A stretch of 42,204 bases of DNA from Desulfarculaceae bacterium (GTDB taxonomy: Bacteria; Desulfobacterota; Desulfarculia; Desulfarculales; Desulfarculaceae). The DNA is taken from NCBI GenBank assembly GCA_027067385.1, contig JAMOVV010000084.1, positions 1 through 42,204 on the forward strand, given 5' to 3'. A model generated the notes under the pieces. It searched no databases, had not been told where the DNA came from, and saw only the letters and a program-made list of their open reading frames with translations. Both the position numbers and the translations under genes were made by a program. The number at the start of each line of letters is the position of its first letter. The stretch's first letter is position 1. Below are positions 1 through 7,791 of the stretch, piece after piece.

Positions 1-7
1 GATCAAC

Positions 8-1165
8 GTGGGACTGGACCTAGACGCAACCCTGAGCTTTGAGCAGGGACCCATCCGGCCGCCGTCGGAGGCCAAGAGCCTGCTGCTGCGCTTTACGCGC
101 AACTGCCCCTGGAACAAGTGCAAGTTCTGCCCGGTGTACAAGCGGCGCACCTTCAGCCGTCGTAGCGTGGCCGAGATCAAGCAGGATATCGACACGGCGC
201 GCGAGATGCGCGACCAGATCAAGGCCCTGTCGTTCAAGCTGGGCCACGGCGGCCAGGTGAACGACGCGGTAGTGTCGGTGGTGTTTCGCACCCCCATGCT
301 GTCGGACTCGTTTCGCAACGTGGCCGCCTGGCTCTACTACGGCACCGGCAATGTCTTTTTGCAAGACGCCAACAACCTGGTGATGAAGCCCGAGGCCCTG
401 GCCGACTGCGTGGACTACCTGCGCCAAAAGCTCCCCGAGGTGCGGCGCATGACCACCTACGCCCGATCCTCCACCGCGGCCCAACGCACCGTGGAGCAGC
501 TCACCAAGATTCGCCAGGCCGGCCTGGACCGCATCCACATCGGCCTGGAGACCGGCTACGATCCCCTGCTCAAGTTCATGAACAAGGGGGTCACCGCGGC
601 CAAGCAGATCAAGGGCGGCCGCAACGTCAAGGCCGCCGGCATGGAGCTTTCGGAATACGTCATGCCCGGGCTGGGGGGCCAACAGTGGTCGCGGGAGCAC
701 GCCACGGCCACCGCCGAGGTGCTCAACCAGATCAACCCGGACTTCATCCGCCTGCGCACCCTGCGGGTGCCGCCGCGTATCGAGCTTTACCAGCACCTGG
801 AGTCGGGCGAGTTCCAAAAGCTCAGCGACGACGAGACCGTGGCGGAGATCAAGCTTTTCATCGAAACCCTGGACGGCATCACCTCCTACGTGGCCAGCGA
901 CCACATCATGAACCTCATCGAGACGGTGGAAGGGAAGCTGCCCCAAGACAAGGACAAGATGCTGGCCGTGCTCGACAGCTACCTGGACCTGCCGGAGCGT
1001 GACCGGCTGATGTACCGGCTGTGCCGCCGCATGGGGCGTTGCCGGGAGCCGGGTGATATCGACCGCCAGGGGCTGCGGCCCGGCCTGGAGCAGGCCCTGC
1101 GCAACATCGAGGCCGATGGTGATCCCGAAGAGGTGATCACCGAGATGGCCGACAGTATGGTGTAG
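8..1165 (+). CDS. Radical SAM protein (5' end may lie outside window)
   Basis: This is a 385-residue radical SAM enzyme of unknown substrate. Cysteines C33, C38 and C41 lie in the motif CPWNKCKFC, so the cluster motif is CX4CX2C and not the usual CX3CX2C. A following TIM-barrel-like region is recognisable, including the segment IHIGLETGYDPLL typical of the SAM-binding half-barrel. Radical SAM enzymes use a 4Fe-4S cluster to cleave S-adenosylmethionine to a 5'-deoxyadenosyl radical; the reaction of this one cannot be read from the sequence. The reading frame is open to the window edge and the GTG at 8 has no visible ribosome binding site, so the true start may be upstream. It ends 2 bp before the SDR gene, which implies co-transcription. 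Family assignment is firm; function is unknown. Confidence 0.85.
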   Translation: MGLDLDATLSFEQGPIRPPSEAKSLLLRFTRNCPWNKCKFCPVYKRRTFSRRSVAEIKQDIDTAREMRDQIKALSFKLGHGGQVNDAVVSVVFRTPMLSDSFRNVAAWLYYGTGNVFLQDANNLVMKPEALADCVDYLRQKLPEVRRMTTYARSSTAAQRTVEQLTKIRQAGLDRIHIGLETGYDPLLKFMNKGVTAAKQIKGGRNVKAAGMELSEYVMPGLGGQQWSREHATATAEVLNQINPDFIRLRTLRVPPRIELYQHLESGEFQKLSDDETVAEIKLFIETLDGITSYVASDHIMNLIETVEGKLPQDKDKMLAVLDSYLDLPERDRLMYRLCRRMGRCREPGDIDRQGLRPGLEQALRNIEADGDPEEVITEMADSMV

Positions 1166-1167
1166 CC

Positions 1168-1917
1168 ATGGCCAAGGAACTGGCCGGACAGGTGGCCCTG
1201 GTCACCGGGGCGGCCCGGGGCATCGGGGCGGCGGTGGCCCAGGAGTTCGCCGCCCAGGGCGCGGCGGTGCTGCTGGCCGACTACGACCTGGCCGGGGCCG
1301 AGCAGGCCGCCCTGGCCATCGAGTCTACCGGCGGCCGGGCCCTGGCCTACGAGATGGACGTGCGGCGGCCCGAGCAGTGGCGCTGCGCGGTGGAGGCGGC
1401 CGTCGAGCGCTGGGGCGGGCTCAACCTGCTGGTGAACAACGCCGGCTTCGACCGGCCCGGCGGGGTGCAAAAGGTGTCCTTGGACCACTGGCGACAGGTG
1501 CTCGAGGTGCACCTAACCGCCTGCCTGGTGGGCATGCAGAGCGTCACCCCGGCCATGCAAGAGGCCGGGGGAGGGCGCATCGTCAACCTATCGTCAGTGT
1601 ATGCCAAGATCGGCGGCCACGGCGAGGCGGCCTACAGCGCGGCCAAGGCCGGTATCGTGGGGCTCACCAAGTCGGCGGCGCGCGAGCTGGCCCGCTATAA
1701 TATCCTGGTCAACGCCGTGCTGCCCGGGCTCACCGACACCCCGGCCATCCGCCAGATGATGTCAGACAAGATACGCGACCGGATCATCGCCGAGACGCCG
1801 CTGCGGCGCCTGGGCGAGCCGCGCGAGATCGCCGCGGTTATCGTCTTCCTCTGCGGTCCGGGCGCCAGCTTTGTCACCGGCGCCGCCTGGGAGGTCTCCG
1901 GCGGTTGGAATATGTGA
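1168..1917 (+). CDS. SDR family NAD(P)-dependent oxidoreductase (FabG-like)
   Basis: This 249-residue classical short-chain dehydrogenase/reductase has the Rossmann glycine motif TGAARGIG at residues 13-20, the NNAG motif and the catalytic triad S143, Y156, K160 (YSAAK). Length and C-terminus ([12 protein letters not shown]) fit the FabG-type subfamily of 3-oxoacyl reductases and alcohol dehydrogenases. The ATG follows the radical SAM stop by 2 bp and the DUF6125-like gene starts 7 bp after its own stop, so the three genes look like one transcription unit. It lies outside any fatty-acid synthesis cluster, so a dedicated redox step linked to its neighbours is more likely than housekeeping FabG. 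The substrate cannot be inferred. Confidence 0.9.
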   Translation: MAKELAGQVALVTGAARGIGAAVAQEFAAQGAAVLLADYDLAGAEQAALAIESTGGRALAYEMDVRRPEQWRCAVEAAVERWGGLNLLVNNAGFDRPGGVQKVSLDHWRQVLEVHLTACLVGMQSVTPAMQEAGGGRIVNLSSVYAKIGGHGEAAYSAAKAGIVGLTKSAARELARYNILVNAVLPGLTDTPAIRQMMSDKIRDRIIAETPLRRLGEPREIAAVIVFLCGPGASFVTGAAWEVSGGWNM

Positions 1918-1924
1918 GGGAACC

Positions 1925-2440
1925 ATGACCGCGCCTGACTTCAACCAGTGGCCCAAGCAAGAGGTGGTGAAATACCTGGAGTTCCTGCTGCACAACTACC
2001 GGGTGATGGACGCCTTCTGGTTCCTGAACCTGGAAAAGGAGCTGGGCCACGCCGAGGCCTGCCGCTACAACGAGATGGTCTGGGGCAAGGTGGCCCAACT
2101 GGCCGCGCGGGACTTAAAGGAGCGCTTCGGCCTGGCCGACGGTGGGCTCGAAGGCTTTGTGCGCGCTCAAAAGCTTTTCCCCTGGTCCATCCTGGTGGGC
2201 TATCACTACGAGGTCAAACCCGACGAGGTTTTCATCACCGCGCCCAGTTGCCCGTCCCAGGAGGCCCGCCTGGCGCGCGGCATGGGCGAGTATGACTGCA
2301 AGGCCATGCACATGGCCGAGTTCAGCAGCTTTGCCCAAGAGATCGATCCGCGCATCGAGGTCCAGTGCCTTTTCGCTCCCCCGGACGAGCACCCACCGGA
2401 GCTCTTTTGCCGCTGGCGCTTCACCCTGGCCCAGGACTAG
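1925..2440 (+). CDS. DUF6125-like conserved protein
   Basis: The product is a 171-residue soluble protein. I chose the ATG at 1925, preceded by GAGGG at good spacing, over a longer in-frame reading that would overlap the SDR gene by 47 bp. The N-terminal segment [19 protein letters not shown] followed by an acidic/aromatic helical region resembles the DUF6125 family seen in anaerobic bacteria and sometimes compared with L-2-amino-thiazoline-4-carboxylic acid hydrolase-like proteins. A cysteine pair region ([16 protein letters not shown]) and CRWRF near the C-terminus could be functional. It closes the radical SAM-SDR operon and its stop overlaps the convergent rlmL-like gene by 4 bp. The family call is from memory of the motif and is moderate; no activity is claimed. 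Confidence 0.7.
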   Translation: MTAPDFNQWPKQEVVKYLEFLLHNYRVMDAFWFLNLEKELGHAEACRYNEMVWGKVAQLAARDLKERFGLADGGLEGFVRAQKLFPWSILVGYHYEVKPDEVFITAPSCPSQEARLARGMGEYDCKAMHMAEFSSFAQEIDPRIEVQCLFAPPDEHPPELFCRWRFTLAQD

Positions 2441-3642
2441 CCGGGCACCCGGCCGTAGAGTAGGGTCACCTTGAGCCCGCCGTGGGGTACGGTCCGGCGG
2501 GCGATCTCGTGTAGTCCCAACAGGCCGGCCCAGGCCGGCCGGCTAAGCACCACCCCCACCCGCCATCCCCGGTAGGCCCGGCGCAGGCGTTGGCCCAGCC
2601 GGCGGTGGAAATCCTCGGCCTGCCTGAGGCTGCCGAGGCGTTTGCCATAGGGCGGGTTGATAACCACCAGGCCCGGCTGGGTCTCCGGTGGTGACGCTTC
2701 AAAGAAATCTGCCTTTTGTATGGCCAGGTCGGCCTCCACCCCGGCGCGCGCCGCGTTGGCCGCCGCCGCCCGCAGGGTGTGGGCCGAGCGGTCGCGGGCC
2801 ACCACGGGCGCCGAGGTCGTCGAGAGGGCAGCGGCTGCCGCCCGCTGCCGTAGGTTGGCAAACATGGCCTGGCGGTGGGAGGGCCAGGCGGTTAGGGCCA
2901 GGTCGCGCCGCAGTCCCGGCGGCAGTCCCCTGGCCATGAGGCAAGCCTCAATGGCCAGGGTCCCGGCCCCGCACATGGGGTCGAGCAGGGCCTGGCCGTT
3001 TTGGTACTGACACAAACGCAACAGGCCGGCCGCCAGGTCCTCGCGCAGCGGGGCCGGTCCCGCTGCCTTGCGGTAGCCCCGTTTGTGCAGGTGTTCTCCG
3101 CTGGTATCGATGCTGATGGTGGCCCGCCGGTCGCCGGCCCGCAGCATGACCCGGGCGGCGCCGCAGGCGTCGGTGGCGGGGCGCGGCGGCCCCAGGTCCA
3201 GGGCGCTCATGTGCTCCGCCGCCTGGGCCAGCACCTCTTGGGCCACCCGGCCCGAGTGCTTGAGGTTGGAGTTTTTCAGGCTGACCGAAACCAGCATCCG
3301 GCAATCGGGGGCCAACAGTACCTCCCAGGGGATGCGGGCGGCCTGGCGCTGCAGGTCTTTCCAGGTGCGCACCCTGAAGTCGGCCAGGCGCAGCAGCACC
3401 CGGCCGGCGGTGCGCAGCCACAGGTTGGCCCGGTAGATATCTTCCAGTTTGCCGGCAAAGGAGACGCCGCCGGCCTGGGCCTGGATGTTTTGCACGCCCA
3501 ACTGGGCCAGTTCGGCGGCGCAAAGTGGTTCCAGGCCCGGCGCGGTGACCGCGAAGAGGTCGTGCACCGGGGCCCACAGGCGGCGCTTGGTGCGGCGTTG
3601 GATATTGACCGGCGCTGTATGGTCTGGGGGTAATGGTTTCAT
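2437..3642 (-). CDS. rlmL: THUMP-domain 23S rRNA methyltransferase, RlmL-like
   Basis: This 401-residue protein resembles the N-terminal half of RlmKL / COG0116, which N2-methylates guanosine (G2445 in E. coli 23S rRNA) using SAM. An N-terminal ferredoxin-like/THUMP RNA-binding region (about residues 25-160) precedes a Rossmann methyltransferase: [11 protein letters not shown] at 181-191, the SAM motif DPMCGAG at 221-227 and the catalytic NPPYGKR at 329-335. The NPPY motif is characteristic of amino-group methylation. It has the single-domain length, without the RlmK half present in gamma-proteobacteria. It is transcribed toward the DUF6125-like gene and overlaps it by 4 bp. Exact target specificity is inferred from family. 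Confidence 0.85.
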   Translation of the reverse strand: MKPLPPDHTAPVNIQRRTKRRLWAPVHDLFAVTAPGLEPLCAAELAQLGVQNIQAQAGGVSFAGKLEDIYRANLWLRTAGRVLLRLADFRVRTWKDLQRQAARIPWEVLLAPDCRMLVSVSLKNSNLKHSGRVAQEVLAQAAEHMSALDLGPPRPATDACGAARVMLRAGDRRATISIDTSGEHLHKRGYRKAAGPAPLREDLAAGLLRLCQYQNGQALLDPMCGAGTLAIEACLMARGLPPGLRRDLALTAWPSHRQAMFANLRQRAAAAALSTTSAPVVARDRSAHTLRAAAANAARAGVEADLAIQKADFFEASPPETQPGLVVINPPYGKRLGSLRQAEDFHRRLGQRLRRAYRGWRVGVVLSRPAWAGLLGLHEIARRTVPHGGLKVTLLYGRVPG

Positions 3643-3670
3643 TTAGATGGTATCGCTTGGCAAGCGGCGG

Positions 3671-3698
3671 GTGTCAAGGGCGCGTGATTGCTTGACAC
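3671..3698. promoter_or_regulatory. 8-bp inverted repeat in divergent promoter region
   Basis: GTGTCAAG at 3671-3678 and its exact reverse complement CTTGACAC at 3691-3698 are separated by 12 bp. The right arm contains the -35 hexamer of the rightward promoter; the left arm, read on the minus strand, also gives TTGACA facing the rlmL-like gene. It could be a two-fold operator or simply two back-to-back -35 elements. Confidence 0.5.
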
Positions 3699-3720
3699 TG
3701 CCCGGGACCCACCGTACCAT
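3692..3720 (+). promoter_or_regulatory. Predicted sigma70 promoter for 3765-5389 genes
   Basis: A perfect -35 TTGACA (3692-3697) is followed after 17 bp by TACCAT (3715-3720, 4/6 match to TATAAT). It lies 45 bp before the start of the 106-residue protein gene and faces away from the rlmL-like gene. Confidence 0.6.
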
Positions 3721-3764
3721 TGCCCGCAACAGGGGATTAACCAGCCCTTGGGGAGAGACTGGCC

Positions 3765-4085
3765 ATGCGGGACCCCAGTCCGGCCGAGCTGTTAGCCGAG
3801 GTCCAGGCGGCTTTCGCCTGTCGAGACCTGCTTGACCGGCCGGTGCGCCTGTCAGCCGGCGGCAAGACCTTCCGGGTCCGTTGCGACCAGGTGAGCTTCT
3901 CGGTTTACCAGGTAAACGAGCACCACCATATTCCGCCGGGCATCCCCGGCTGGACGGTGTGCCGTCTCACCTGCCAGGATTGCCTGGGCTCGGGTGGCGA
4001 TACCGGCGGGGTGGGCCAAGTGGAGTCGGTGCGGCAGTGGGTGCGCACCGTACTGGGCGCCTTGGAGGCGGGTGAATACGAATGA
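3765..4085 (+). CDS. Small Cys-containing conserved protein
   Basis: I do not recognise this 106-residue soluble protein. Visible traits are a basic beta-rich start (KTFRVRCDQ), a histidine run (EHHHIPPG) and a CRLTCQDCLGSGG segment with CX3CX2C spacing that could bind metal or form a disulfide. There is no signal peptide or membrane segment. The ATG at 3765 follows GGAGAG by 8 bp. The stop overlaps the next ATG (ATGA, 4 bp), so its translation is probably coupled to the PfkB-type kinase gene. Confidence 0.65.
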   Translation: MRDPSPAELLAEVQAAFACRDLLDRPVRLSAGGKTFRVRCDQVSFSVYQVNEHHHIPPGIPGWTVCRLTCQDCLGSGGDTGGVGQVESVRQWVRTVLGALEAGEYE

Positions 4086-5041
4086 GCGCAGGAGGCAAGG
4101 TGAATCTGTTTATCTCCGGTTCGTTGGCCTATGACCGCATCATGAATTTCGAGGGTCGTTTCAGCGACCACATCCTGCCGGAGAAGATTCATGTGCTCAA
4201 CGTGTGCTTCAACGTCAGCGGGCTGAGCGAGAAGTTGGGCGGCACCGCCGGCAACATCGCCTACGGCCTGGCCCAGTTGGACGAGTCGCCCATTATCCTG
4301 GGTTGTCTGGGCCGCGACGGCCGGCGCTACCTGGAGTGGCTGGAGCGCCAGAATATCGTCAGCGACCACGTAGCGGTGGTGGAGGACGAGTACACCGCCG
4401 GCGCGTTCATTACCACCGATAAGGCCGACAACCAGATCACCGGTTTCAACCCCGGCGCCATGAATTACTCCTGCCCCTTTGACCTGACCCAGGCCGACCC
4501 CGCCCAAGGGATACTCATCGTGGCCCCGGGCAACCTCCAGGACATGACCAAGTACCCGCAGCAGGCCCGCGGCACGGGTATGCCTTTTATCTTCGACCCC
4601 GGCCAGTCGCTCAACATCTGGGAGGGCCCGGCCTTGGCCGAGGCCATGCAAGGGGCCCAGGTGCTCATCTCCAACGACTACGAGCTGGAGATGATCATGC
4701 GCATGACCGGCATGGACCTGGACCGGATCCTGGCGCGGGTGCAGGCGGTGATCACCACCAAGGGCGACAAGGGGTCCCTGCTGCGCCAAAACGGGCGCGA
4801 GATGGAGATTCCCGCGGTGCCGGCCACCGAGGTGAAGGACCCCACCGGGGCCGGCGACGCCTACCGCTCCGGTCTGCTCAAGGGGCTGTGCCAGGGACGG
4901 GACCTGGCCGAGGCCGCCGTGATGGGGGCCACCTTGGCCTCGTTCGCGGTGGCCTGCTACGGCACCCAGGAATACAGCGTGACCACCGGTGAGTTCGAGG
5001 CGCGCCTGCAGGGGGCCCGCCGCCAGATGGGCTGGGACTAG
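4082..5041 (+). CDS. PfkB-family carbohydrate/nucleoside kinase
   Basis: This 319-residue kinase of the ribokinase/PfkB superfamily would phosphorylate a sugar or nucleoside with ATP. GGTAGN at 53-58 is the N-terminal substrate motif. DPTGAGDAYRSG begins at 253 and holds the anion hole (GAGD) and catalytic base D259. The phrase ITTDKADNQITGF resembles adenosine kinase-like members found in sulfate reducers, but adenosine versus sugar specificity cannot be fixed from sequence. It starts within the ATGA overlap of the upstream small gene and is followed 18 bp later by the 109-residue gene. Length is normal for the family. Confidence 0.88.
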   Translation: MSAGGKVNLFISGSLAYDRIMNFEGRFSDHILPEKIHVLNVCFNVSGLSEKLGGTAGNIAYGLAQLDESPIILGCLGRDGRRYLEWLERQNIVSDHVAVVEDEYTAGAFITTDKADNQITGFNPGAMNYSCPFDLTQADPAQGILIVAPGNLQDMTKYPQQARGTGMPFIFDPGQSLNIWEGPALAEAMQGAQVLISNDYELEMIMRMTGMDLDRILARVQAVITTKGDKGSLLRQNGREMEIPAVPATEVKDPTGAGDAYRSGLLKGLCQGRDLAEAAVMGATLASFAVACYGTQEYSVTTGEFEARLQGARRQMGWD

Positions 5042-5059
5042 TCGGGATCAGGGGGACGT

Positions 5060-5389
5060 ATGATCACCAAGCCGGGCGATGTGCTGGTGGTGTTCCACCG
5101 GGGGCAGCCTTCGGGCTACGGGCGGGTGGAGCGGATCGTGGCCGACAGCAAGCCGGGGTGGTGGCAGTTGAGCCTTACCCTGCTGCAGTTCCCACCGGCG
5201 ACGGTCACCTGGATATTGCGCGAGGAATACATAGACGGCCAGGAGTTCACCATGGGAGGCGAGCCGCTGCGCCTGGAGCGCCTGGCTCCGCCGGCCGCGG
5301 CCGAGGCCGTGACGGCCGCCCCGCCGCCGCGCGACGGGACCGCCAAGGTGGTGAGCCTGGCCGAGCGCCAGAAGAAACGCGACGGCTAG
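5060..5389 (+). CDS. Conserved hypothetical protein
   Basis: The product is a 109-residue protein of unknown function. The first 75 residues look like a compact beta-barrel (DVLVVFHRGQPSGYGRVERI, then WWQLSLTLLQFPPATVTWIL), suggestive of a small SH3/OB-like fold. The tail is Ala/Pro rich and ends in a basic stretch (AERQKKRDG). The ATG follows AGGGGGA at good spacing and lies 18 bp after the kinase gene, so it is probably the last gene of that operon. It is convergent with the HDOD gene; a weak 5-bp stem (CCTAC/GTAGG, 5394-5407) sits between them. Confidence 0.6.
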   Translation: MITKPGDVLVVFHRGQPSGYGRVERIVADSKPGWWQLSLTLLQFPPATVTWILREEYIDGQEFTMGGEPLRLERLAPPAAAEAVTAAPPPRDGTAKVVSLAERQKKRDG

Positions 5390-5415
5390 CCGGCCTACAG
5401 CGGTAGGACGGCTTG

Positions 5416-6270
5416 CTATCCTTTGCTCACCAGGGTGCGCCAGAGGGACTCGATTCCTTCCCGCCGGGCTTGCAATTCATCACGGATCGAATCTAAATCC
5501 GCTTTACCCCCTTCCAGGATGGCCAGGGCTTCGGGCGCGCAAGCCCCGAGGTGTTGGTCGTCACCGGCCTGCCCGATGCCCAACTGGTGGGCCAGTTCAT
5601 TGGCCAGGTGTACCGCGGCGGTGAGCTGGAAGTAGGTCTGGCTGGGGCTGGGGTTGTGGTGGAAGCCTATGGCCTCCTCCAGTACCAGGGGCAGTTCCCA
5701 ATGTCCGGCCAGCACCTTGCCGATTTCCCAGTGCTCCATGCCCAGGGCTATTTCCGCGTCGTGGTAGGCGATGGCCTCCTGCTCTTGCAAGCTGAGCAAG
5801 GCCTCCAGGTCGTCGGGGAAAAAGGCGGCCAGGACCACCTTGCCCAGGTCGTGCAACAGGCCGGCGGTAAAGGCCCGGTCCACTTCGTCGCTGTTGGTGC
5901 GCACCGCGATGATGCGGGTGGCCTCGGCCACCGCCAGGGAATGCAGCCAGAGCTCGCCGGCGAAGTCGGGGTCCCGGAAGGCGTTTTGTTGCAGAAAACC
6001 CAGCAGGCCGGCGCCCAGGCAGATGCTGCGGATTTCATCAAATCCCAGGGCCACCACCGCCCGGCGTACCGTGTCGATCTGTTGCCGAAAACCGTAGTAG
6101 GCGCTGTTGGCCACCGACAGGACCTTGGAGCTGAGGGCCTGGTCGTGCTGGATGATCCGTTCCAGGTCGCCGGCCGAGGAGTTCTCCTCTTCCAGCAGGT
6201 TGAGCACCCGGGTCAGTACGGTGGGAAGGGTGGGGACGTAGAGAATCCCTTGTACGAACCGTTGATCCAC
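5416..6270 (-). CDS. HDOD-domain signalling protein
   Basis: This 284-residue protein consists mostly of an HDOD domain (about residues 10-210), a relative of HD phosphohydrolases used in bacterial signal transduction. Recognisable parts are LPTLPTVLTRVLNLL, SSKVLSVANSAYYG and LLHDLGKVVLAAFFP. The frame is open 88 codons further upstream, but that stretch is low-quality and runs into the patatin-like gene. GTG at 6270 is preceded by GGGAG at 9-nt spacing and gives a normal HDOD start (VDQRFVQGILYVPTLP). It retains HDLGK, yet most HDOD proteins are non-catalytic scaffolds; its partner is unknown. It lies 73 bp downstream of the patatin-like gene, possibly co-transcribed. Confidence 0.85.
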   Translation of the reverse strand: MDQRFVQGILYVPTLPTVLTRVLNLLEEENSSAGDLERIIQHDQALSSKVLSVANSAYYGFRQQIDTVRRAVVALGFDEIRSICLGAGLLGFLQQNAFRDPDFAGELWLHSLAVAEATRIIAVRTNSDEVDRAFTAGLLHDLGKVVLAAFFPDDLEALLSLQEQEAIAYHDAEIALGMEHWEIGKVLAGHWELPLVLEEAIGFHHNPSPSQTYFQLTAAVHLANELAHQLGIGQAGDDQHLGACAPEALAILEGGKADLDSIRDELQARREGIESLWRTLVSKG

Positions 6271-6343
6271 GAATTGATTCTCCCACTTGGTTGACCTGTA
6301 TGGTCCAAGTTTGTATGCCAGGGCCGGCCAAGTCAAGTGGCCG

Positions 6344-7216
6344 TCAGCGCCGGCCTTGGGATTGCAGGGCCTTGATGGTTCGGCGGCGGGCCTGGTCAAA
6401 GGCTGCGGGTCCCAGGTGCAGCCGCTTGGGCCCCGGGCGGGGCATCCCGGCCGATACCACCTGGCGCACCCGCAGGCCGTCGCGGCGCGCCTGGTCCAGT
6501 TGGTCCTGGTAGTTTTGCTGGCGCGCGGCGTCAATTGCCCGGTAGAACAATCCCGCCGGCGAGGCCTTGCGCCGCAGGTAGGCGCCGGGCGGTTGTTCCA
6601 GGCTCGCAGAAGGCAACAGGTGCACCACCAGGCTCTGGGCCTGGAAATGCCGGGCTGCGCTGGTCACGGGAGCCTTGTCCACCAGGCCGCCGTCGAGCAG
6701 GAGCCGGCCCCGGCTCCGCACCGGCTCAAAGAGCATAGGCACCGCCCCGCTGGCCTGCACCGCCTCGATCAGCGACCCCTGGGTAAAGACCACCCGCCGG
6801 CCACGGTCCGGGTCCAGGGCGCAGATGAGACAGGGCCGCCGGCACTGCTCAAAGGTGAGGGCCGGCAGGGTGCGGGCGAGGATATCGGCAAAGGCCCGCC
6901 CTTGCAGGTAGCCGGTCATCCCCTTAAGGCCGCGCAGCAGGTGCTTGATAAAGCGAGCGCGCGGCATGGGGTCCCAGAAGTCTTCTTTGCGCAGCCGGCG
7001 GAAGCCTGCGAGCATCTCGGCCGGACCCACCCCGCCGGCGGCCAGGGCGGCCACCAGGGCGCCGGAGGACGACCCGGCATAGGCATCGGGCTCCAGGCCC
7101 AGCTCGGCCAGGCCGGCCAGGAAACCGGCGTGGGCGAAGAATCCGAAAAAGCCCGAGGACATCACCGCCACCAGGGGACGGCGACCGGGCTTAAGGGTAG
7201 GGTTTGCTTGCGTCAT
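6344..7216 (-). CDS. Patatin-like phospholipase family protein, divergent
   Basis: This 290-residue patatin-like serine acyl hydrolase carries the nucleophile elbow GSSSG (S50) and the catalytic DGG at D175 (LLLDGGLVDKAPV), the Ser-Asp dyad of the family. The oxyanion-hole segment, usually a glycine run ending in RG, is replaced here by MSSGFFGFFAHAGFL at 19-33, so it belongs to a divergent subgroup. There is no signal peptide; it is probably cytosolic or peripheral. It sits between the thioesterase and HDOD genes, all on the minus strand. A substrate (phospholipid or acyl ester) cannot be deduced. A second, canonical patatin-like gene is at 19774. Confidence 0.8.
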   Translation of the reverse strand: MTQANPTLKPGRRPLVAVMSSGFFGFFAHAGFLAGLAELGLEPDAYAGSSSGALVAALAAGGVGPAEMLAGFRRLRKEDFWDPMPRARFIKHLLRGLKGMTGYLQGRAFADILARTLPALTFEQCRRPCLICALDPDRGRRVVFTQGSLIEAVQASGAVPMLFEPVRSRGRLLLDGGLVDKAPVTSAARHFQAQSLVVHLLPSASLEQPPGAYLRRKASPAGLFYRAIDAARQQNYQDQLDQARRDGLRVRQVVSAGMPRPGPKRLHLGPAAFDQARRRTIKALQSQGRR

Positions 7217-7256
7217 GGGCCAACCTGTGGGGGTTCATTATTTGGCGTACACCCGT

Positions 7257-7308
7257 GGCCGCCGGGGCCGGCTTGTGGCACAATCAACCGGGTCGCCGCC
7301 CGGCGGCC
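7257..7308 (-). other. 10-bp inverted repeat between thioesterase and patatin genes
   Basis: GGCCGCCGGG at 7257-7266 and its exact reverse complement at 7299-7308 are separated by 32 bp. In the minus-strand transcript this could form a stem after the thioesterase stop codon and before the patatin start. There is no T-run, so it is not a standard terminator. Confidence 0.4.
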
Positions 7309-7312
7309 GGGT

Positions 7313-7747
7313 TTACTCCCCGGGGGCCAGCCAGGGGTGGGGTCGCCGGGTGCGATAGGCCAGGGCCGAGCAGCGGGCCAGTTGTTTGCCGTCGGCCTCT
7401 TGCCAGGCGGCGCACTCGTACAGGTCGGTCTTGCCGGTGGTGTGCACCTGCTTGGCCTCGGCCAATATCCGCGCGCCGGGCTCGGCCGGAGCGATAAAGT
7501 TTATGCTTATCTGCATGGCCACCGAGGTTTCGCCAACGCCGTTGCAGGCAAGCTGAAAGGCCTCGTCCATGAGCGAAAAGAGCGCCCCGCCGTGCAACAT
7601 GGCGAAGACGTTGTTGTGCCGGGGATCAAAGACCATGGCCGTGCGGCAACGGCCCGGCTGCAGCTCCACCACCTCAATCCCCAGCAGGCGGCGGAAACCT
7701 TCATCATCGCTTCTGGCCTTGAGCGCGGCCAGGCAGTCCTCGGTCAT
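7313..7747 (-). CDS. PaaI-family hotdog thioesterase
   Basis: This 144-residue hotdog-fold acyl-CoA thioesterase shows the family signature HNNVFAMLHGGALFSLMDEAF, where HGG and the helix Asp/Glu form the active site, and the strand VAMQISINFIAPAEPG. The start at 7747 is preceded by AGGAGAG; an upstream in-frame extension would overlap the divergent rlmD start and is rejected. PaaI-type enzymes hydrolyse aromatic or medium-chain acyl-CoAs; specificity here is open. It is divergent from rlmD with 44 bp between starts. Confidence 0.88.
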   Translation of the reverse strand: MTEDCLAALKARSDDEGFRRLLGIEVVELQPGRCRTAMVFDPRHNNVFAMLHGGALFSLMDEAFQLACNGVGETSVAMQISINFIAPAEPGARILAEAKQVHTTGKTDLYECAAWQEADGKQLARCSALAYRTRRPHPWLAPGE

Positions 7748-7791
7748 GACTCCATCTCTCCTGGCGGGACGGTTCCGGGGGTGAGCATACC

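Noticed and set aside
6271-6534. 88-residue N-terminal extension of the HDOD protein
   Set aside because: The residues are basic and low quality, the stretch overlaps the patatin-like gene, and GTG at 6270 has GGGAG at 9-nt spacing.
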